Assembly (NCBI RefSeq): GCF_030247195.1
Contig: NC_080671.1
Span: forward strand, 467,104,766-467,168,765
Length of the DNA stretch: 64,000 nt
Reading direction: 5' to 3'
From: Topomyia yanbarensis
Taxonomy: Eukaryota; Arthropoda; Insecta; Diptera; Culicidae
Position numbers and translations under genes: made by a program. The notes beneath the pieces are model-generated. The model saw nothing but the letters and a program-made list of their open reading frames with translations. It was not told the DNA's origin and ran no database searches. Within the stretch, counting starts at the first letter, position 1, and every line of letters begins with the position of its first letter. This document shows, in pieces, positions 34,284-44,535 of the stretch.

Positions 34284-34865
34284 TGTATCGATTTTGTTGG
34301 CTATTTCCGGCAAATTTGAGACTAAGAGAAACGAAAGCAATGAAATTGAAAGACGGATAGGTATTCTAGAGCGAATCAGTTATAAACTTAGGACGGAAAA
34401 CTAGAACTAGGCAGGCTCATATGGGCATGATCGAAAGGAAATGTGAAGAATTCTTTGCCTTCTGCAGAATAGGAGTTGGGCGTTGCACCCAAGTCTACCG
34501 CATGGTCTATGGTAGAACATGTTTTACCGCCGACGCCGGCAAAAAATTCTAAACAAATCCTCGCCTAGAACGACCATGCGATCATTCTTCTCCCTTTCTG
34601 CTAGCATCAAGCCGTGACGTATGCATTCAATCGACACCAAGCTACCGGTGTCGCACCGATCCTATTGTGATTGAACTACTTATTGATTAACTTGGATGCA
34701 ACGCCCAACTCCTACTCTGCACAAGGCAAAGAATTCTTCACATTTCCTTTCGATCATGCCCATATGAACCTGCCTAGTTCTAGTTTTCCTATCCGTCTTT
34801 CAATTTCATTGCTTTCGTTTCTCTTAGTCTCAAATTTGTCGAAAATAGCCAACAAAATCGATACA
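34284..34865. mobile_element. 582-bp foldback element
   Basis: The left arm (34,284-34,505) and right arm (34,690-34,865) are inverted repeats. Both start TGTATCGATTTTGTTGGC and share GAGACTAAGAGAAACGAAAG, GAAATTGAAAGACGGATAGG and AAGAATTCTTTGCCTT. The left arm has about 34 extra bases near 34,370. The loop is unique. It interrupts the A-rich tract. I see no transposase and no clear target duplication. Confidence 0.8.
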
Positions 34866-35230
34866 ATATAATGAAATCAGTTAAACAAACAAATACAAAA
34901 GAAACGAATAAAACGATAGATAAAATGGAAAAAAACTTGAAAAGATGAAAAGAATTTAAAAAGGGCAAATAAAATACAAAATACAAGTGCAAAAACTGGG
35001 ACAGGTTTTAACAGGGATTGGATTGGTAAAAATAGAAAAACGAAAATATGGGGCAAAATATACAAAAAAAAGTTAAATAAGATTGAATGCAGAAAATAGA
35101 AAGAATGCCAAACCTAGATGAAATGGAAAAAGAAACAGAAAAAGCAAATATGAAATTAGAGAAAACTGGGAAAGTTTCTTTAAACTGAGAAAGTCAGTTA
35201 AAGATTTTACTATTTAAATAAAAAATGTCA
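34866..35230. repeat. A-rich low-complexity tract, second part
   Basis: Continues the A-rich composition of 32,880-34,260 after the foldback insertion. Confidence 0.65.
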
Positions 35231-35334
35231 AGTGAATAAGAAAAATTACTATGGATTGCTTTCTTCGTGGATTTTCATATTCTTTCTTGATTTGTAGTGT
35301 TAATCAGAACTCGTTTCACAAATCCTGTTTGAAC

Positions 35335-35345
35335 AATTGAGCATT
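35335..35345. repeat. 11-bp target site duplication, left copy (ORF1-only element)
   Basis: AATTGAGCATT, repeated exactly at 36,566-36,576 after the poly(A). Confidence 0.85.
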
Positions 35346-35488
35346 CATTCAGTTTGTCTTCACATCTCGCCCTGAGCAGAAGCAAAAAATCGTCCCGCGC
35401 AAGTGAAACAGTCAATTTTACCTAAAAATCAATCGGTGCCTATCACACAAGCAGTCCATATAACAATAGCCTATACCTACTGTGTGAT

Positions 35489-36439
35489 TTGAGTGACGGT
35501 GCCCAGCAAAAAGCAACCCAGATACGGCCGAACTGTGTTGCTGTTGATTTTTCGAAATGCCCCGTAAGACCAGCCATTCGGGAAGTGGAACAGTTATTAA
35601 AAGTGCAGATGAAACTCAATCTGGCTGAAGTGACAACCCTACAAATGCATCATATCAAACATTGCGTGCTGATTTCGTTCAATAACATTAACCAAGCTGA
35701 GTCATTCGCCTCGCGAAACAACATGCAGCACACCACCGAATGCGGCAATGTTAAATATAGCATTCCCGTATTCATCGAGAACGGCGCTGTAGAAGTTCGT
35801 GTCCATGATTTGGCTACGCGTACCCCTGACGGCGCGATTAAAAAATGCTTGCAAAAATACGGAGAAGTAGACTCCGTTACACATGAGACTTGGAGGATTT
35901 TTTTCGTTCGTGTGGTGAGAATGCGTGTGACCAAGCCAATTCCCTCATACATAACCAAGCCAATTCCCTCATACATACACAGCGTTAGGAAGTGACGATG
36001 TTCTCATTCATCAAACATTACTAGTCACGTACCCAGGGCAAATTCCTACGTGCCAGTTCTGCACGAAGAAGCTGCACCTCGGAAAAATTGCGTAGAAACT
36101 GTTAAGGAAAACTTAACCAATCCAACTGAAATCAGCCCAGAACCATCTTACGCTAAACCACTAACAGCTGCAAAACCAACATCTTCGGATCAAGCACCAA
36201 CAACCAGTAACAACAACAACAACGAAACGAATGCCGAAAAATACGAACATACAATAACGACCGATAAGAGTAAGACACAAACTGGAACATCTGACCGCGA
36301 GCAGCAGGAAAGTAGTACGGATGAGGACATGGACATGAACGACAACGCAAAAGAAGACAAACGGATCGAACCTCAAATGGCAGTGGACAACACTGGCAAT
36401 ATTTCGCACCCTAGAAAAAGGATCTCAACACGCAGCTGA
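35489..36439 (+). pseudogene. ORF1 (gag-like nucleic-acid-binding protein), frameshifted
   Basis: The conceptual protein starts at TTG (35,489) in LSDGAQQK, where an ATG would be expected. It continues EVEQLLKVQMKLNLAEVTTL, MHHIKHCVLISF and VEVRVHDLATRTPDGAIKKC, an RRM-like LINE ORF1 layout. A 24-bp tandem duplication (35,930-35,977) repeats TKPIPSYI. After a frame change near 35,985 comes VTYPGQIPTCQFCTKKLH, a C-x2-C-x4-H zinc knuckle. Its last cysteine is out of frame because of a one-base loss near 36,083. The tail is acidic and asparagine-rich and ends in a basic RKRISTRS. As it stands the reading frame is not functional. Confidence 0.7.
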
Positions 36440-36510
36440 AAGCTGCGTATGAACGAGACAAAAACTTAACATAGTTGTTTTTTTTAATTTATTGTAAAAA
36501 ACGAACAATC

Positions 36511-36538
36511 GGCCTCGTTGAGCTACCGCATTTGGGCC
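36511..36538 (+). other. 3' stem-loop of the ORF1-only element
   Basis: GGCC and GGCC pair around a loop containing AGCTACCGCATTT. The LINE at 38.4 kb has a stem of different bases (GGCAC with GTGCC) around AGCTAACGCATTT at the same place relative to the 3' end. A conserved loop with a compensating stem suggests a recognition structure for reverse transcriptase. Confidence 0.6.
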
Positions 36539-36565
36539 TAAATAAATTTAATAATTATAAAAAAA

Positions 36566-36576
36566 AATTGAGCATT
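36566..36576. repeat. 11-bp target site duplication, right copy (ORF1-only element)
   Basis: AATTGAGCATT, identical to 35,335-35,345. Confidence 0.85.
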
Positions 36577-38407
36577 AATTGGTAAAATACGAATCAAAAT
36601 CATTTTCGAGAGCCCAGGACTTTCTACTTTAACTAGCTCAATTTTTAAAAATAGTTAGTCAAAATCCATTAAACATTTGTTGTAAAATATGAAATAGAAA
36701 ATAAATATCAGTTTTTTAACACACAATTTACAAAAAAAGATCTTATGTCTTTTTGCCCATTGCGCGTTAAAATGTTTTTTGAGTTCTAAGCTTCAAAGTT
36801 TTCTTTTGAATTGTCTTTCATGAAGTATAAACTTTATAATGTAATGTACGATGAACTTTATGATAGAAATTGGAGGACATTAAATCATACCAATATTGAA
36901 ACTCTAATTGAATTTTCCAATAAATTGTTATTGAACTAATATTTAACAGAATCATTCCTTCTGTTAAAATTCCGGGGCCCCTCCATAACTTCGGGCCCGG
37001 GGGAAAACACCCCGTCCCCCCTCCCCTTGTTACCGTCGAGGCAATTCAATTAAAATAAAAGAAAGCATAATTAAAATAAAGAGAAAAAAATATTAAATGT
37101 TGTATGTTTAGGATTAAAACTTATAATTATACACGTATTAAAAATCATAAAACTTACCTTAGTTTAAAATCAAAAATCACACTCTAGGAACAAAATTTGA
37201 TAGTTCGTTAGGAGAAATAAAACACAATTTGTTAATACACATAACAAAACACACCACTGTTGTTGCTACCAACGTAATAAACAGTCTACACCTGTCGGAG
37301 TCGAGGGAATAAGAAAAGGAAATAATAAAAGGGAAAAAGGAAGAGCTACTGGGTCTGAGCGTTGGGAAAGGTCTATTCCGGTGCAACCATTCGACGAAGT
37401 ACATCATCGAGAGTTTCATTTTGTAGGTGAAACCCAGTCCTATTAGAATAATTGATAGTATAATTACAGTTTTTGCCGATAGGAAAGTTACACGAGTTCA
37501 AAAACAGGTTAAAATAAAATCAAAATCAACCATAAGTCTTTACACAGCATTCACAGCGATTTTGTTTCTTCAAAAAAGTTGTGTGTTTTGTAATGATAAA
37601 AAATACCCTTGAACATTGTTAACGCGAAAAATCAGAAACAAAAAAGTTATAAGTAAAAATAAGAATTGTAGGACTTCATCATAGGAAATATCTTATAACT
37701 CAGTGCCCATGTCACCAGTGACAGAGACAACATGTCTTCTGCAAAATTGATGAAAATACTCTCCTCTACAACTTTGTCGAAGACGGCCAAGCGCTATCTC
37801 TTTCAGATCAAAAGTTAAATTTTTTATAGTCTACTATGATCAATTTTTTCAAACAACAATGTTGCCAAAGGATGGCGCTTTTTACACACACAAACTTTGT
37901 AGAATATGTAAAATCGCTAATATGAACAGTTTAGACTCCAATGAATTAAGTACCTCTAAACGCTGTTTTGAGCCACTGTGCATTGGTTGAAAACTACTTC
38001 ACGGAAGTATGTTTTCGTGAGTTACTTCTGTTTGTATTCATGTTTGAGTTGGGTAACGAATCGTAGGGATCTGTTTGTCTTCGTTTCATTTAGATATAGG
38101 CGCTGTCTCTCGTTGTGTACTTCAAGTAATGTGAAATACGGTCTGCAATGTGTTTATGTTGCATTCTATTTTGTTTTGTAAAAGACGTTGACGATATTGT
38201 GTTTTCGTAACAAGTAAATTTGCCTAATTTTTCAACATTTTATATTGTTTATGGTTTGATTATTTATGTTCTATTCCATGAATGTATGCCGCTAATATAT
38301 CCAATGATTCATATCCGAAATCGGATTCACAAAGATCACACGAACAATACTCAGCTCTGTGAATAGTAGCCATTTGGTAATTTGCAATGTCCGTTCAGTA
38401 CCCTGAC
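36577..38407. other. no recognised gene
   Basis: Contains the GC-rich patch near 36,970-37,030 noted as a possible hAT end, and a CTACAACTTTGTCGAAGACG phrase at 37,768 that looks repetitive. The minus frame at 37,177-37,419 has no recognisable motif. Confidence 0.35.
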
Positions 38408-38418
38408 AAGGATAATGC
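38408..38418. repeat. 11-bp target site duplication, left copy (intact LINE)
   Basis: AAGGATAATGC, repeated exactly at 44,590-44,600. The first two A residues could belong to the poly(A) of the 3' end, so the certain part is 9 bp. Confidence 0.85.
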
Positions 38419-38720
38419 ACATACGTCTCCCAACCTTTGAACGGAACGGATCGTTATATTTCACAGTGGTGTTCGGTGTGTAAATTCAGTGATTCAAGGT
38501 CATCCTTTGTTCGTTCGTTAGCTACCATTCTGCTGGTGCCGGCAGTAAATCCAGTACATTGTTTTCGCTGGTGCGGAACAATCGACGTTGTTTACAGATA
38601 AGTTTTGCTTTATTTTTTTTTCCTCGTTTCCTTTCTTTCCTTTTCCCTACTTTTACTCTACCTTGTAATCAAATAATAAGACACATTCCCGTTTATATAA
38701 CGCTCTGCCCTCGTGCTTAA

Positions 38721-40058
38721 ATGGCCGAGGGCGAAATACCATCTGATGTAATCATGGAAGTCCCTGATCCCCCTAATACTCGCATTGCTCCCCGTATAAA
38801 GCAGTACCCAGAAGGTTCCTCTGGGCCATGGGTGGTATATTTTCGGACCGGAGAGAAACCGGTTAATATATTAAAACTTTCTCGAGATCTGACTGCTAAT
38901 TACCCGGCCGTAACTCAGATAACACGTGTTCGGGCAAACAAGATACGTGTTCTAGTGAGTGATCTCGGCCAGGCAAACGCGATTGCTTGCTGTGAGCGCT
39001 TTACGCGGGAATTTAAAGCATACGTGCCTTGTGTGGCCTGTGAAATCGATGGGGTAGTGTCCGAACCGGGCCTGAAATGCGAAGAACTGTTGGAGCACGG
39101 GGTTGGCTGCTTTAAGGACCCCTCTCTTGAACAGATTAAGATCTTAGAATGCAAACAATTGTATACCGCAAACACCGAGGGAGGTAAGACTACCTACTCT
39201 CTATCAGGCTCGATTCGGGTGACATTCGCCGGGTCCTCTCTTCCCAACTACATCCTCCTTGACAAGGTTCGCCTACCAGTTCGCCTGTTCGTACCGCGGG
39301 TCATGAACTGCAGCAATTGCAAGCAGTTGGGCCACACAGCCACATATTGTGGAAATAAGAAACGATGCGGCAAATGCGAAGGAGAGCATGAGGATGACTC
39401 TTGCGACAAAGAAACTGAAAAGTGTATTTGCTGCGGGGGCCCTTCACATGCTCTTAAATCATGTCCTGCGTACAAGCAGCGCGGGGATAAAATTAAGCGC
39501 TCCCTTAAGGAACGCTCAAGGCGTTCTTATGCAGAAATGCTAAAGAATGCTTCGCCATCTGTCCTGTCCGAAAATCCCTATGCTGGTTTGGCTAACGTTG
39601 AGCAAGAATCTGACGACCCACGAGAGGGAACATCTTTGGTTAACCCAGGGGAATCCAGGAAGAGGAGAAATCCAGCCTCCCCTACATTGCCTCGTAAGGG
39701 TGCCAAGGTGTCGTCCACCCAGAGTGCGCCATCTACAACCAATAAATCCAACGGAAGTGATGCACAAAAGCCGAAGCAATTTGCTCCAGGACTTGGAAAT
39801 ATTAATTCTAACAAGGAGTACCCACCACTTCCAGGGACATCCAAAACCCCAAGTGTCCCCTTTTTTCAAACAGATACTCAGTCCAGTAGCGGACTAATGA
39901 AATTTTCTGACATAGTGGACTTAATTTTCACAGCTTTCAATGTTACTGATCCTCTTAAAAGCCTTCTGATACGTTTTCTCCCTATAGTGCAAACATTTTT
40001 GAAGCAGTTGACTACTAAATGGCCCCTCCTCGCAGCGATCGTATCCTTCGATGGCTAA
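38721..40058 (+). CDS. LINE ORF1 protein with three zinc knuckles
   Basis: 445 aa, a gag-like RNA-binding protein expected to package the LINE transcript into ribonucleoprotein with ORF2 protein. The start is the first ATG of the frame. After an RRM-like region (GPWVVYFRTGEKPVNIL at about 35-51) and a KVRLPVRLFVPRVMNC lead-in come three zinc knuckles: residues 197-210 (C-x2-C-x4-H-x4-C), 216-228 (C-x2-C-x3-H-x4-C) and 235-248 (C-x2-C-x4-H-x4-C). A basic RSLKERSRRSYAEML stretch and a serine/proline-rich tail follow. The stop overlaps the ORF2 start (ATGGCTAA), which fits termination-reinitiation. Confidence 0.9.
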   Translation: MAEGEIPSDVIMEVPDPPNTRIAPRIKQYPEGSSGPWVVYFRTGEKPVNILKLSRDLTANYPAVTQITRVRANKIRVLVSDLGQANAIACCERFTREFKAYVPCVACEIDGVVSEPGLKCEELLEHGVGCFKDPSLEQIKILECKQLYTANTEGGKTTYSLSGSIRVTFAGSSLPNYILLDKVRLPVRLFVPRVMNCSNCKQLGHTATYCGNKKRCGKCEGEHEDDSCDKETEKCICCGGPSHALKSCPAYKQRGDKIKRSLKERSRRSYAEMLKNASPSVLSENPYAGLANVEQESDDPREGTSLVNPGESRKRRNPASPTLPRKGAKVSSTQSAPSTTNKSNGSDAQKPKQFAPGLGNINSNKEYPPLPGTSKTPSVPFFQTDTQSSSGLMKFSDIVDLIFTAFNVTDPLKSLLIRFLPIVQTFLKQLTTKWPLLAAIVSFDG

Positions 40059-43000
40059 GTCATCGAACGAGGTCACCGATTCGATCACTGTTCTACAGTG
40101 GAACAGCAGAAGTATCCTCCCGAAAATCGATTCCTTTAAATTTTTACTAAATAGTTTAAAATGTGATGCTTTCGCATTATGTGAAACTTGGTTAACTTCC
40201 GATATAAATCTCAACTTCCACGACTTTAATATAATTCGGCTGGATCGAGAAAACCCCTATGGAGGAGTACTTTTGGGGATCAAAAAGTGCTATTCTTTCA
40301 ACCGAATTAACCTCCCTTCGACACCAGGCATTGAAATTGTCGCTTGTCAAGTTTTAATCAAAGGTAAAGACCTTTGCATTGCTTCCATCTACATTCCTCC
40401 TAGAGCCTCGGTAGGGCACCGAACGCTTTGTAATATCACGGAATCCTTACCGGCACCGCGGCTAGTTCTGGGAGACTTTAACTCGCACGGTACGGTATGG
40501 GGCTGTCTTCATGATGATAATAGATCAACATTAATCCAAGATCTTTGCGATAATTTCAACATGACCATCTTAAACACGGGAGAAATGACGCGGATTCCTA
40601 CACCACCAGCACGCGCAAGCGCGTTGGATTTATCGCTTTGCTCGACATCGCTACAGTTAGATTGCATGTGGAAGGTGATCCCTGATCCCCACGGTAGCGA
40701 TCATTTGCCTATCGTGATTTCAATTGCTAACGGTTCAAGACCATCGGAAACAATCAATGTCTCGTATGACCTCACACGGAACATTGATTGGAAGAGTTAC
40801 GCGACCGCGATATCCGTTAAAATCGAATCCACTCAAGAACTTCCTCCGGAGGAAGAGTACAGGTTTTTGGCTGGCTTGATTCTCGACAGTGCGAATCAAG
40901 CTCAGACTAAACCAGTACCCAGCGCGAATACCCATGGACGGTCTCCCACCCTGTGGTGGGATAAAGAGTGCTCAGAGCTGTACGCGGAAAAGTCCACTGC
41001 ATATAAGGCCTTCCGGGAAGACGGGTTACCCGCTAGCTATCAACAGTACGCGTCGTTAGAAAGGCGAATGAAGAGTCTAATGAAAGCCAAAAAACGCAGT
41101 TATTGGCGCCGGTTCGTCGACGGGTTAACGAGAGAAACAGCGATGAGCACTCTTTGGGGTACGGCTCGACGTATGCGTAACCGTAATAGTACCAACGAGA
41201 ACGTGGAATATTCAAACCGTTGGATATTCGCTTTCGCCAAGAAGATCTGTCCGGACTCTGTCCCGGTACAGAAAACGTGCCGCGCCGCGTCTCCTCACGA
41301 TACCGCGAACGAAACACCGTTTTCAATGGTGGAGTTCTCACTTGCTCTCTTATCGTGCAACAATAACGCCCCAGGGTTAGACAGAATCAAATTCAACTTG
41401 CTGAAGAATCTGCCTGACACTGCAAAAAGGCGCTTGTTGAATTTATTTAACAAGTTTCTTGAGGGTAACATTGTCCCTTATGAATGGAGGCAAGTGAAGG
41501 TCATCGCCATCCAAAAACCAGGAAAACCAGCCTCCGACCACAACTCGTATCGGCCGATTGCAATGCTGTCCTGTATTCGGAAGTTGTTCGAGAAAATGAT
41601 CTTGTTTCGCCTCGACAATTGGGTTGAAGCAAATGGCTTACTGTCAGATACACAATTTGGCTTCCGCAAAGGCAAAGGGACGAACGACTGCCTTGCGTTG
41701 CTTTCTACAGAAATCCAAATGGCCTATGCTAACAAAGAGCAGATGGCATCAGTCTTCTTGGATATTAAGGGGGCTTTTGACTCAGTTTCTATCAACATTC
41801 TGTCAGAGAAGCTGCACCAGCATGGTCTTTCGCCAATTTTAAATAACTTTTTGCTAAACCTGTTGTCTGAAAAGCACATGCACTTTTCGCATGGCGATTT
41901 AACAACATCGCGATTTAGCTACATGGGTCTTCCCCAGGGCTCATGTCTAAGTCCCCTGCTCTACAATTTCTACGTGAATGACATTGACGATTGTCTTGCC
42001 AATTCATGCACGCTAAGGCAACTTGCAGACGACGGGGTGGTCTCTGTTACAGGGCCCAAAGCTGCCGACTTGCAAGGACCATTACAAAATACCTTGGACA
42101 ATTTGTCTGCTTGGGCTCTTCAGCTGGGTATTGAGTTCTCCACGGAGAAAACTGAGTTGGTTGTTTTTTCTAGGAAGCGTGAGCCGGCGCAACTCCAGCT
42201 TTTATTAATGGGTGCAACGATCAACCAGGTTTTCACATTTAAATATCTCGGGGTCTGGTTCGACTCTAAAGGTACCTGGGGATGTCACATTAGGTATCTG
42301 AAACAGAAATGCCAACAAAGGATCAATTTTCTCCGAACAATAACTGAAACATGGTGGGGTGCTCACCCAGGAGACCTGATCAGGTTATACCAAACAACGA
42401 TATTGTCGGTGATGGAGTACGGGTGTTTCTGTTTCCGCTCCGCTGCGAACATACACTTCATCAAACTGGAGAGAATCCAGTATCGTTGCTTGCGCATTGC
42501 CTTGGGTTGCATGCACTCGACCCATACGATGAGTCTCGAAGTGCTGGCGGGCGTTCTTCCGCTAAAAAATCGATTTTGGGAACTCTCATATCGATTGCTC
42601 ATCCGATGCGACATTCTGAACCCGTTGGTAATTCAAAACTTCGAGAGGCTCGTCGAGCTTAATTCTCAAACCCGTTTTATGTCCTTGTACTTCGACTACA
42701 TGGCACAGAGCATCAATCCTTCTTCGTACAATCCCAACCGTGTCCGTTTCCTAGATACTTCTGATTCTACTGTATTCTTCGACACATCCATGAAGGAAGA
42801 GATTCGTGGAATTCCGGACCATATACGCCCGCAGGTGATCCCCAATATATTTTATAATAAATTCCGAGAAGTCGACTGCGACAAAATGTTTTACACTGAC
42901 GGATCAAATCTCGATGGGTCCACTGGCTTCGGTATCTTCAACAATACTATCACCGCTTCATTCAAGCTCAATGATCCCGCTTCAGTTTACGTCGCAGAGT

Positions 43001-43737
43001 TAGCTGCAATTCAGTACACCCTTGGGATCATCGACACTCTGCCCACAGATCACTACTTTATCGTTTCGGACAGCCTCAGCTCTATCGAGGCTCTTCGTGC
43101 GGTGAAGCCAAAAAAGCAACTCCCGTATTTTCTGGGGATGATACAGGAGTCCTTGTGTACGTTATCTGAAAAATCTTATCAGATTACCTTTGTTTGGGTT
43201 CCCTCTCATTGTTCTATCCCGGGCAATGAAAAGGCCGACTCATTAGCAAAGGCGGGCGCATTAAATGGTGACATATACGAAAGACCAATCTGCTTCAACG
43301 AATTTTTTAGTATTTGTCGTCAGAGGACGCTCAACAGTTGGCAAACCTCGTGGAGCAACGGGGAACTTGGACGATGGCTACATTCGATTATCCCAAAGGT
43401 ATCAACGAAGCCTTGGTTCGGGGGGATGGATGTGGGTCGGGATTTTATTCGCGTAATGTCCCGACTTATGTCCAATCACTACACCATGGATGCGCATTTG
43501 CGGCGTATTGGGCTTGCGGAGAGTAGTCTGTGCGCTTGTGACGAGGGCTATCACGACATCGAACACGTTGTCTGGGTATGCGCCGGGTATTGTGACGCCA
43601 GGTCTCAGTTAAAGGAATCCCTTCGGGCCCGAGGTAGACCACCCAATGTACCAGTCCGAGATATGCTGGCAACTCGTGATTTCCCCTATATGTCCCTTAT
43701 TTATACCTTCATAAAAACGATAAATATCCCAATTTAG
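40051..43737 (+). CDS. LINE ORF2: endonuclease, reverse transcriptase, RNase H
   Basis: 1,228 aa, the replication enzyme of the element. An apurinic-type endonuclease comes first (QWNSRS near 18, CETW near 48, GDFNSH at 141-146, SDHLPI near 219). The reverse transcriptase follows with YRPIAMLSC, QFGFRKGKGT, FLDIKGAFDSV, GLPQGSCLSPLLYN and an active site of LADD at 658-661 in place of the usual YADD or FADD. RNase H has FYTDGSNLDGS (D950), VAELAAIQY, VSDSLSSIEAL and HCSIPGNEKADSLAKAG. A C-terminal CACDEGYHDIEHVVWVC zinc-binding motif ends it. All expected catalytic residues are seen. There are no stops or frameshifts. Confidence 0.92.
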   Translation: MAKSSNEVTDSITVLQWNSRSILPKIDSFKFLLNSLKCDAFALCETWLTSDINLNFHDFNIIRLDRENPYGGVLLGIKKCYSFNRINLPSTPGIEIVACQVLIKGKDLCIASIYIPPRASVGHRTLCNITESLPAPRLVLGDFNSHGTVWGCLHDDNRSTLIQDLCDNFNMTILNTGEMTRIPTPPARASALDLSLCSTSLQLDCMWKVIPDPHGSDHLPIVISIANGSRPSETINVSYDLTRNIDWKSYATAISVKIESTQELPPEEEYRFLAGLILDSANQAQTKPVPSANTHGRSPTLWWDKECSELYAEKSTAYKAFREDGLPASYQQYASLERRMKSLMKAKKRSYWRRFVDGLTRETAMSTLWGTARRMRNRNSTNENVEYSNRWIFAFAKKICPDSVPVQKTCRAASPHDTANETPFSMVEFSLALLSCNNNAPGLDRIKFNLLKNLPDTAKRRLLNLFNKFLEGNIVPYEWRQVKVIAIQKPGKPASDHNSYRPIAMLSCIRKLFEKMILFRLDNWVEANGLLSDTQFGFRKGKGTNDCLALLSTEIQMAYANKEQMASVFLDIKGAFDSVSINILSEKLHQHGLSPILNNFLLNLLSEKHMHFSHGDLTTSRFSYMGLPQGSCLSPLLYNFYVNDIDDCLANSCTLRQLADDGVVSVTGPKAADLQGPLQNTLDNLSAWALQLGIEFSTEKTELVVFSRKREPAQLQLLLMGATINQVFTFKYLGVWFDSKGTWGCHIRYLKQKCQQRINFLRTITETWWGAHPGDLIRLYQTTILSVMEYGCFCFRSAANIHFIKLERIQYRCLRIALGCMHSTHTMSLEVLAGVLPLKNRFWELSYRLLIRCDILNPLVIQNFERLVELNSQTRFMSLYFDYMAQSINPSSYNPNRVRFLDTSDSTVFFDTSMKEEIRGIPDHIRPQVIPNIFYNKFREVDCDKMFYTDGSNLDGSTGFGIFNNTITASFKLNDPASVYVAELAAIQYTLGIIDTLPTDHYFIVSDSLSSIEALRAVKPKKQLPYFLGMIQESLCTLSEKSYQITFVWVPSHCSIPGNEKADSLAKAGALNGDIYERPICFNEFFSICRQRTLNSWQTSWSNGELGRWLHSIIPKVSTKPWFGGMDVGRDFIRVMSRLMSNHYTMDAHLRRIGLAESSLCACDEGYHDIEHVVWVCAGYCDARSQLKESLRARGRPPNVPVRDMLATRDFPYMSLIYTFIKTINIPI

Positions 43738-44151
43738 CCCCTCTCTTTTATTTCTCGTTTTTAGAGTTTCCTCCTGCCTTGTGGAACCGATCAGCTCCAG
43801 AGTGCCACTATGTAACCGCCGTTGCCCTTACCACTACTCCTGCATAGAAGGAAACTGAAGCGAGAGCGACTCGAGTTCCGATGAGTTTTGAAGGATTCCC
43901 CGCGTGTCCGAAGAATACCATCCGCCAATCCGGTACTCGACGACTTACTAGACTGAGGCGCAAATTTGTTTCGCTGATCCCCCTTCCCCCCCCCGTTCGA
44001 GCGAAAGTTGCAAGTTTTGCTCTTCTTTCCCTGTCTCTCCCCTGTCCTTGATACAACTGCTGCTACACTGATGCGGAAATAAGCCACCCTCTGAATATCT
44101 TGACCAAGCATAAGTTTTAGTTAAAAAATTCAAATTAGTATTCTGTATTCC

Positions 44152-44515
44152 TAGTTTTAAGATAGCTATAATTTTTACTCTTTATTGAAACTCTTGTCCT
44201 CCATCTTGTAAATAGAATTGAATCCCTAGTTTTAAGATTTCTGTGAAGTTTCTCATAAATATTTGTTCCCCCTTTTGTGTACTAAACTATATTGTTAGTT
44301 TTAAGATAACCGTAAAATATTTCGTAAAATACTATTACTCCCCCTCTTGTATATCAAAGTGAATCCCTTGTTTTAAATTTTTTCATAAAAAAATCTTTTG
44401 GCCCTCTCTTGTATATTGAATCTTATTTCTAGTCTTAAGATAGCTGTAAATTTTTTTTTTCCTTTGTAAAAAAAATATTTCAACATTGTAACCTCCTAGT
44501 TTTAAGATATCCAAA
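44152..44515 (+). repeat. tandem repeats in the LINE 3' UTR
   Basis: About six degenerate units of 60-75 bp, each with a CTAGTTTTAAGATAGCTGTAA-like phrase (44,153, 44,229, 44,298, 44,372, 44,430, 44,499), most of them followed by a pyrimidine-rich stretch and CTTGTATAT. Possible role in transcript stability or reverse transcriptase recruitment; this is inference. Confidence 0.7.
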
Positions 44516-44535
44516 ATGTAAAAACATAAGTATTT

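Larger units (their letters stand above)
35346..36565 (+). mobile_element. ORF1-only non-LTR retroelement, full length
   Basis: A 1,220-bp insertion bounded by a perfect 11-bp duplication. It begins CATTCAGTTTGTC, an initiator-like TCAGT at the very 5' end, as in several arthropod LINEs with internal promoters. It carries a degraded ORF1 (35,489-36,439), then about 70 bp, a stem-loop at 36,511-36,538, AATAAATTTAATAATTATAA and a short poly(A). There is no endonuclease, reverse transcriptase or space for them. Because both ends are intact, the lack of ORF2 is not due to truncation at insertion. A decayed second copy lies at 12,650-11,975. Confidence 0.8.

Noticed and set aside
33679..35065. Hydrophobic minus-strand frames (phenylalanine- and leucine-rich)
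   Set aside because: Produced by the A-rich tract read in reverse (TTT, CTT codons), not membrane proteins.
36153..36409. Minus-strand frames opposite the ORF1 tail
   Set aside because: Shadows of the asparagine- and acid-rich ORF1 tail on the plus strand.
31799..37030. A single large hAT element between the GC-rich ends
   Set aside because: The ends are only loosely inverse and no 8-bp target duplication could be found.
37177..37419. Possible LTR-retrotransposon leader protein on the minus strand
   Set aside because: Starts MKLSMMYFVEWLHRNRPF but has no recognisable domain, LTR or primer-binding site nearby.
39248..44133. Many secondary frames inside and just after the intact LINE
   Set aside because: They overlap ORF1/ORF2 or its 3' UTR in other frames and lack their own motifs.
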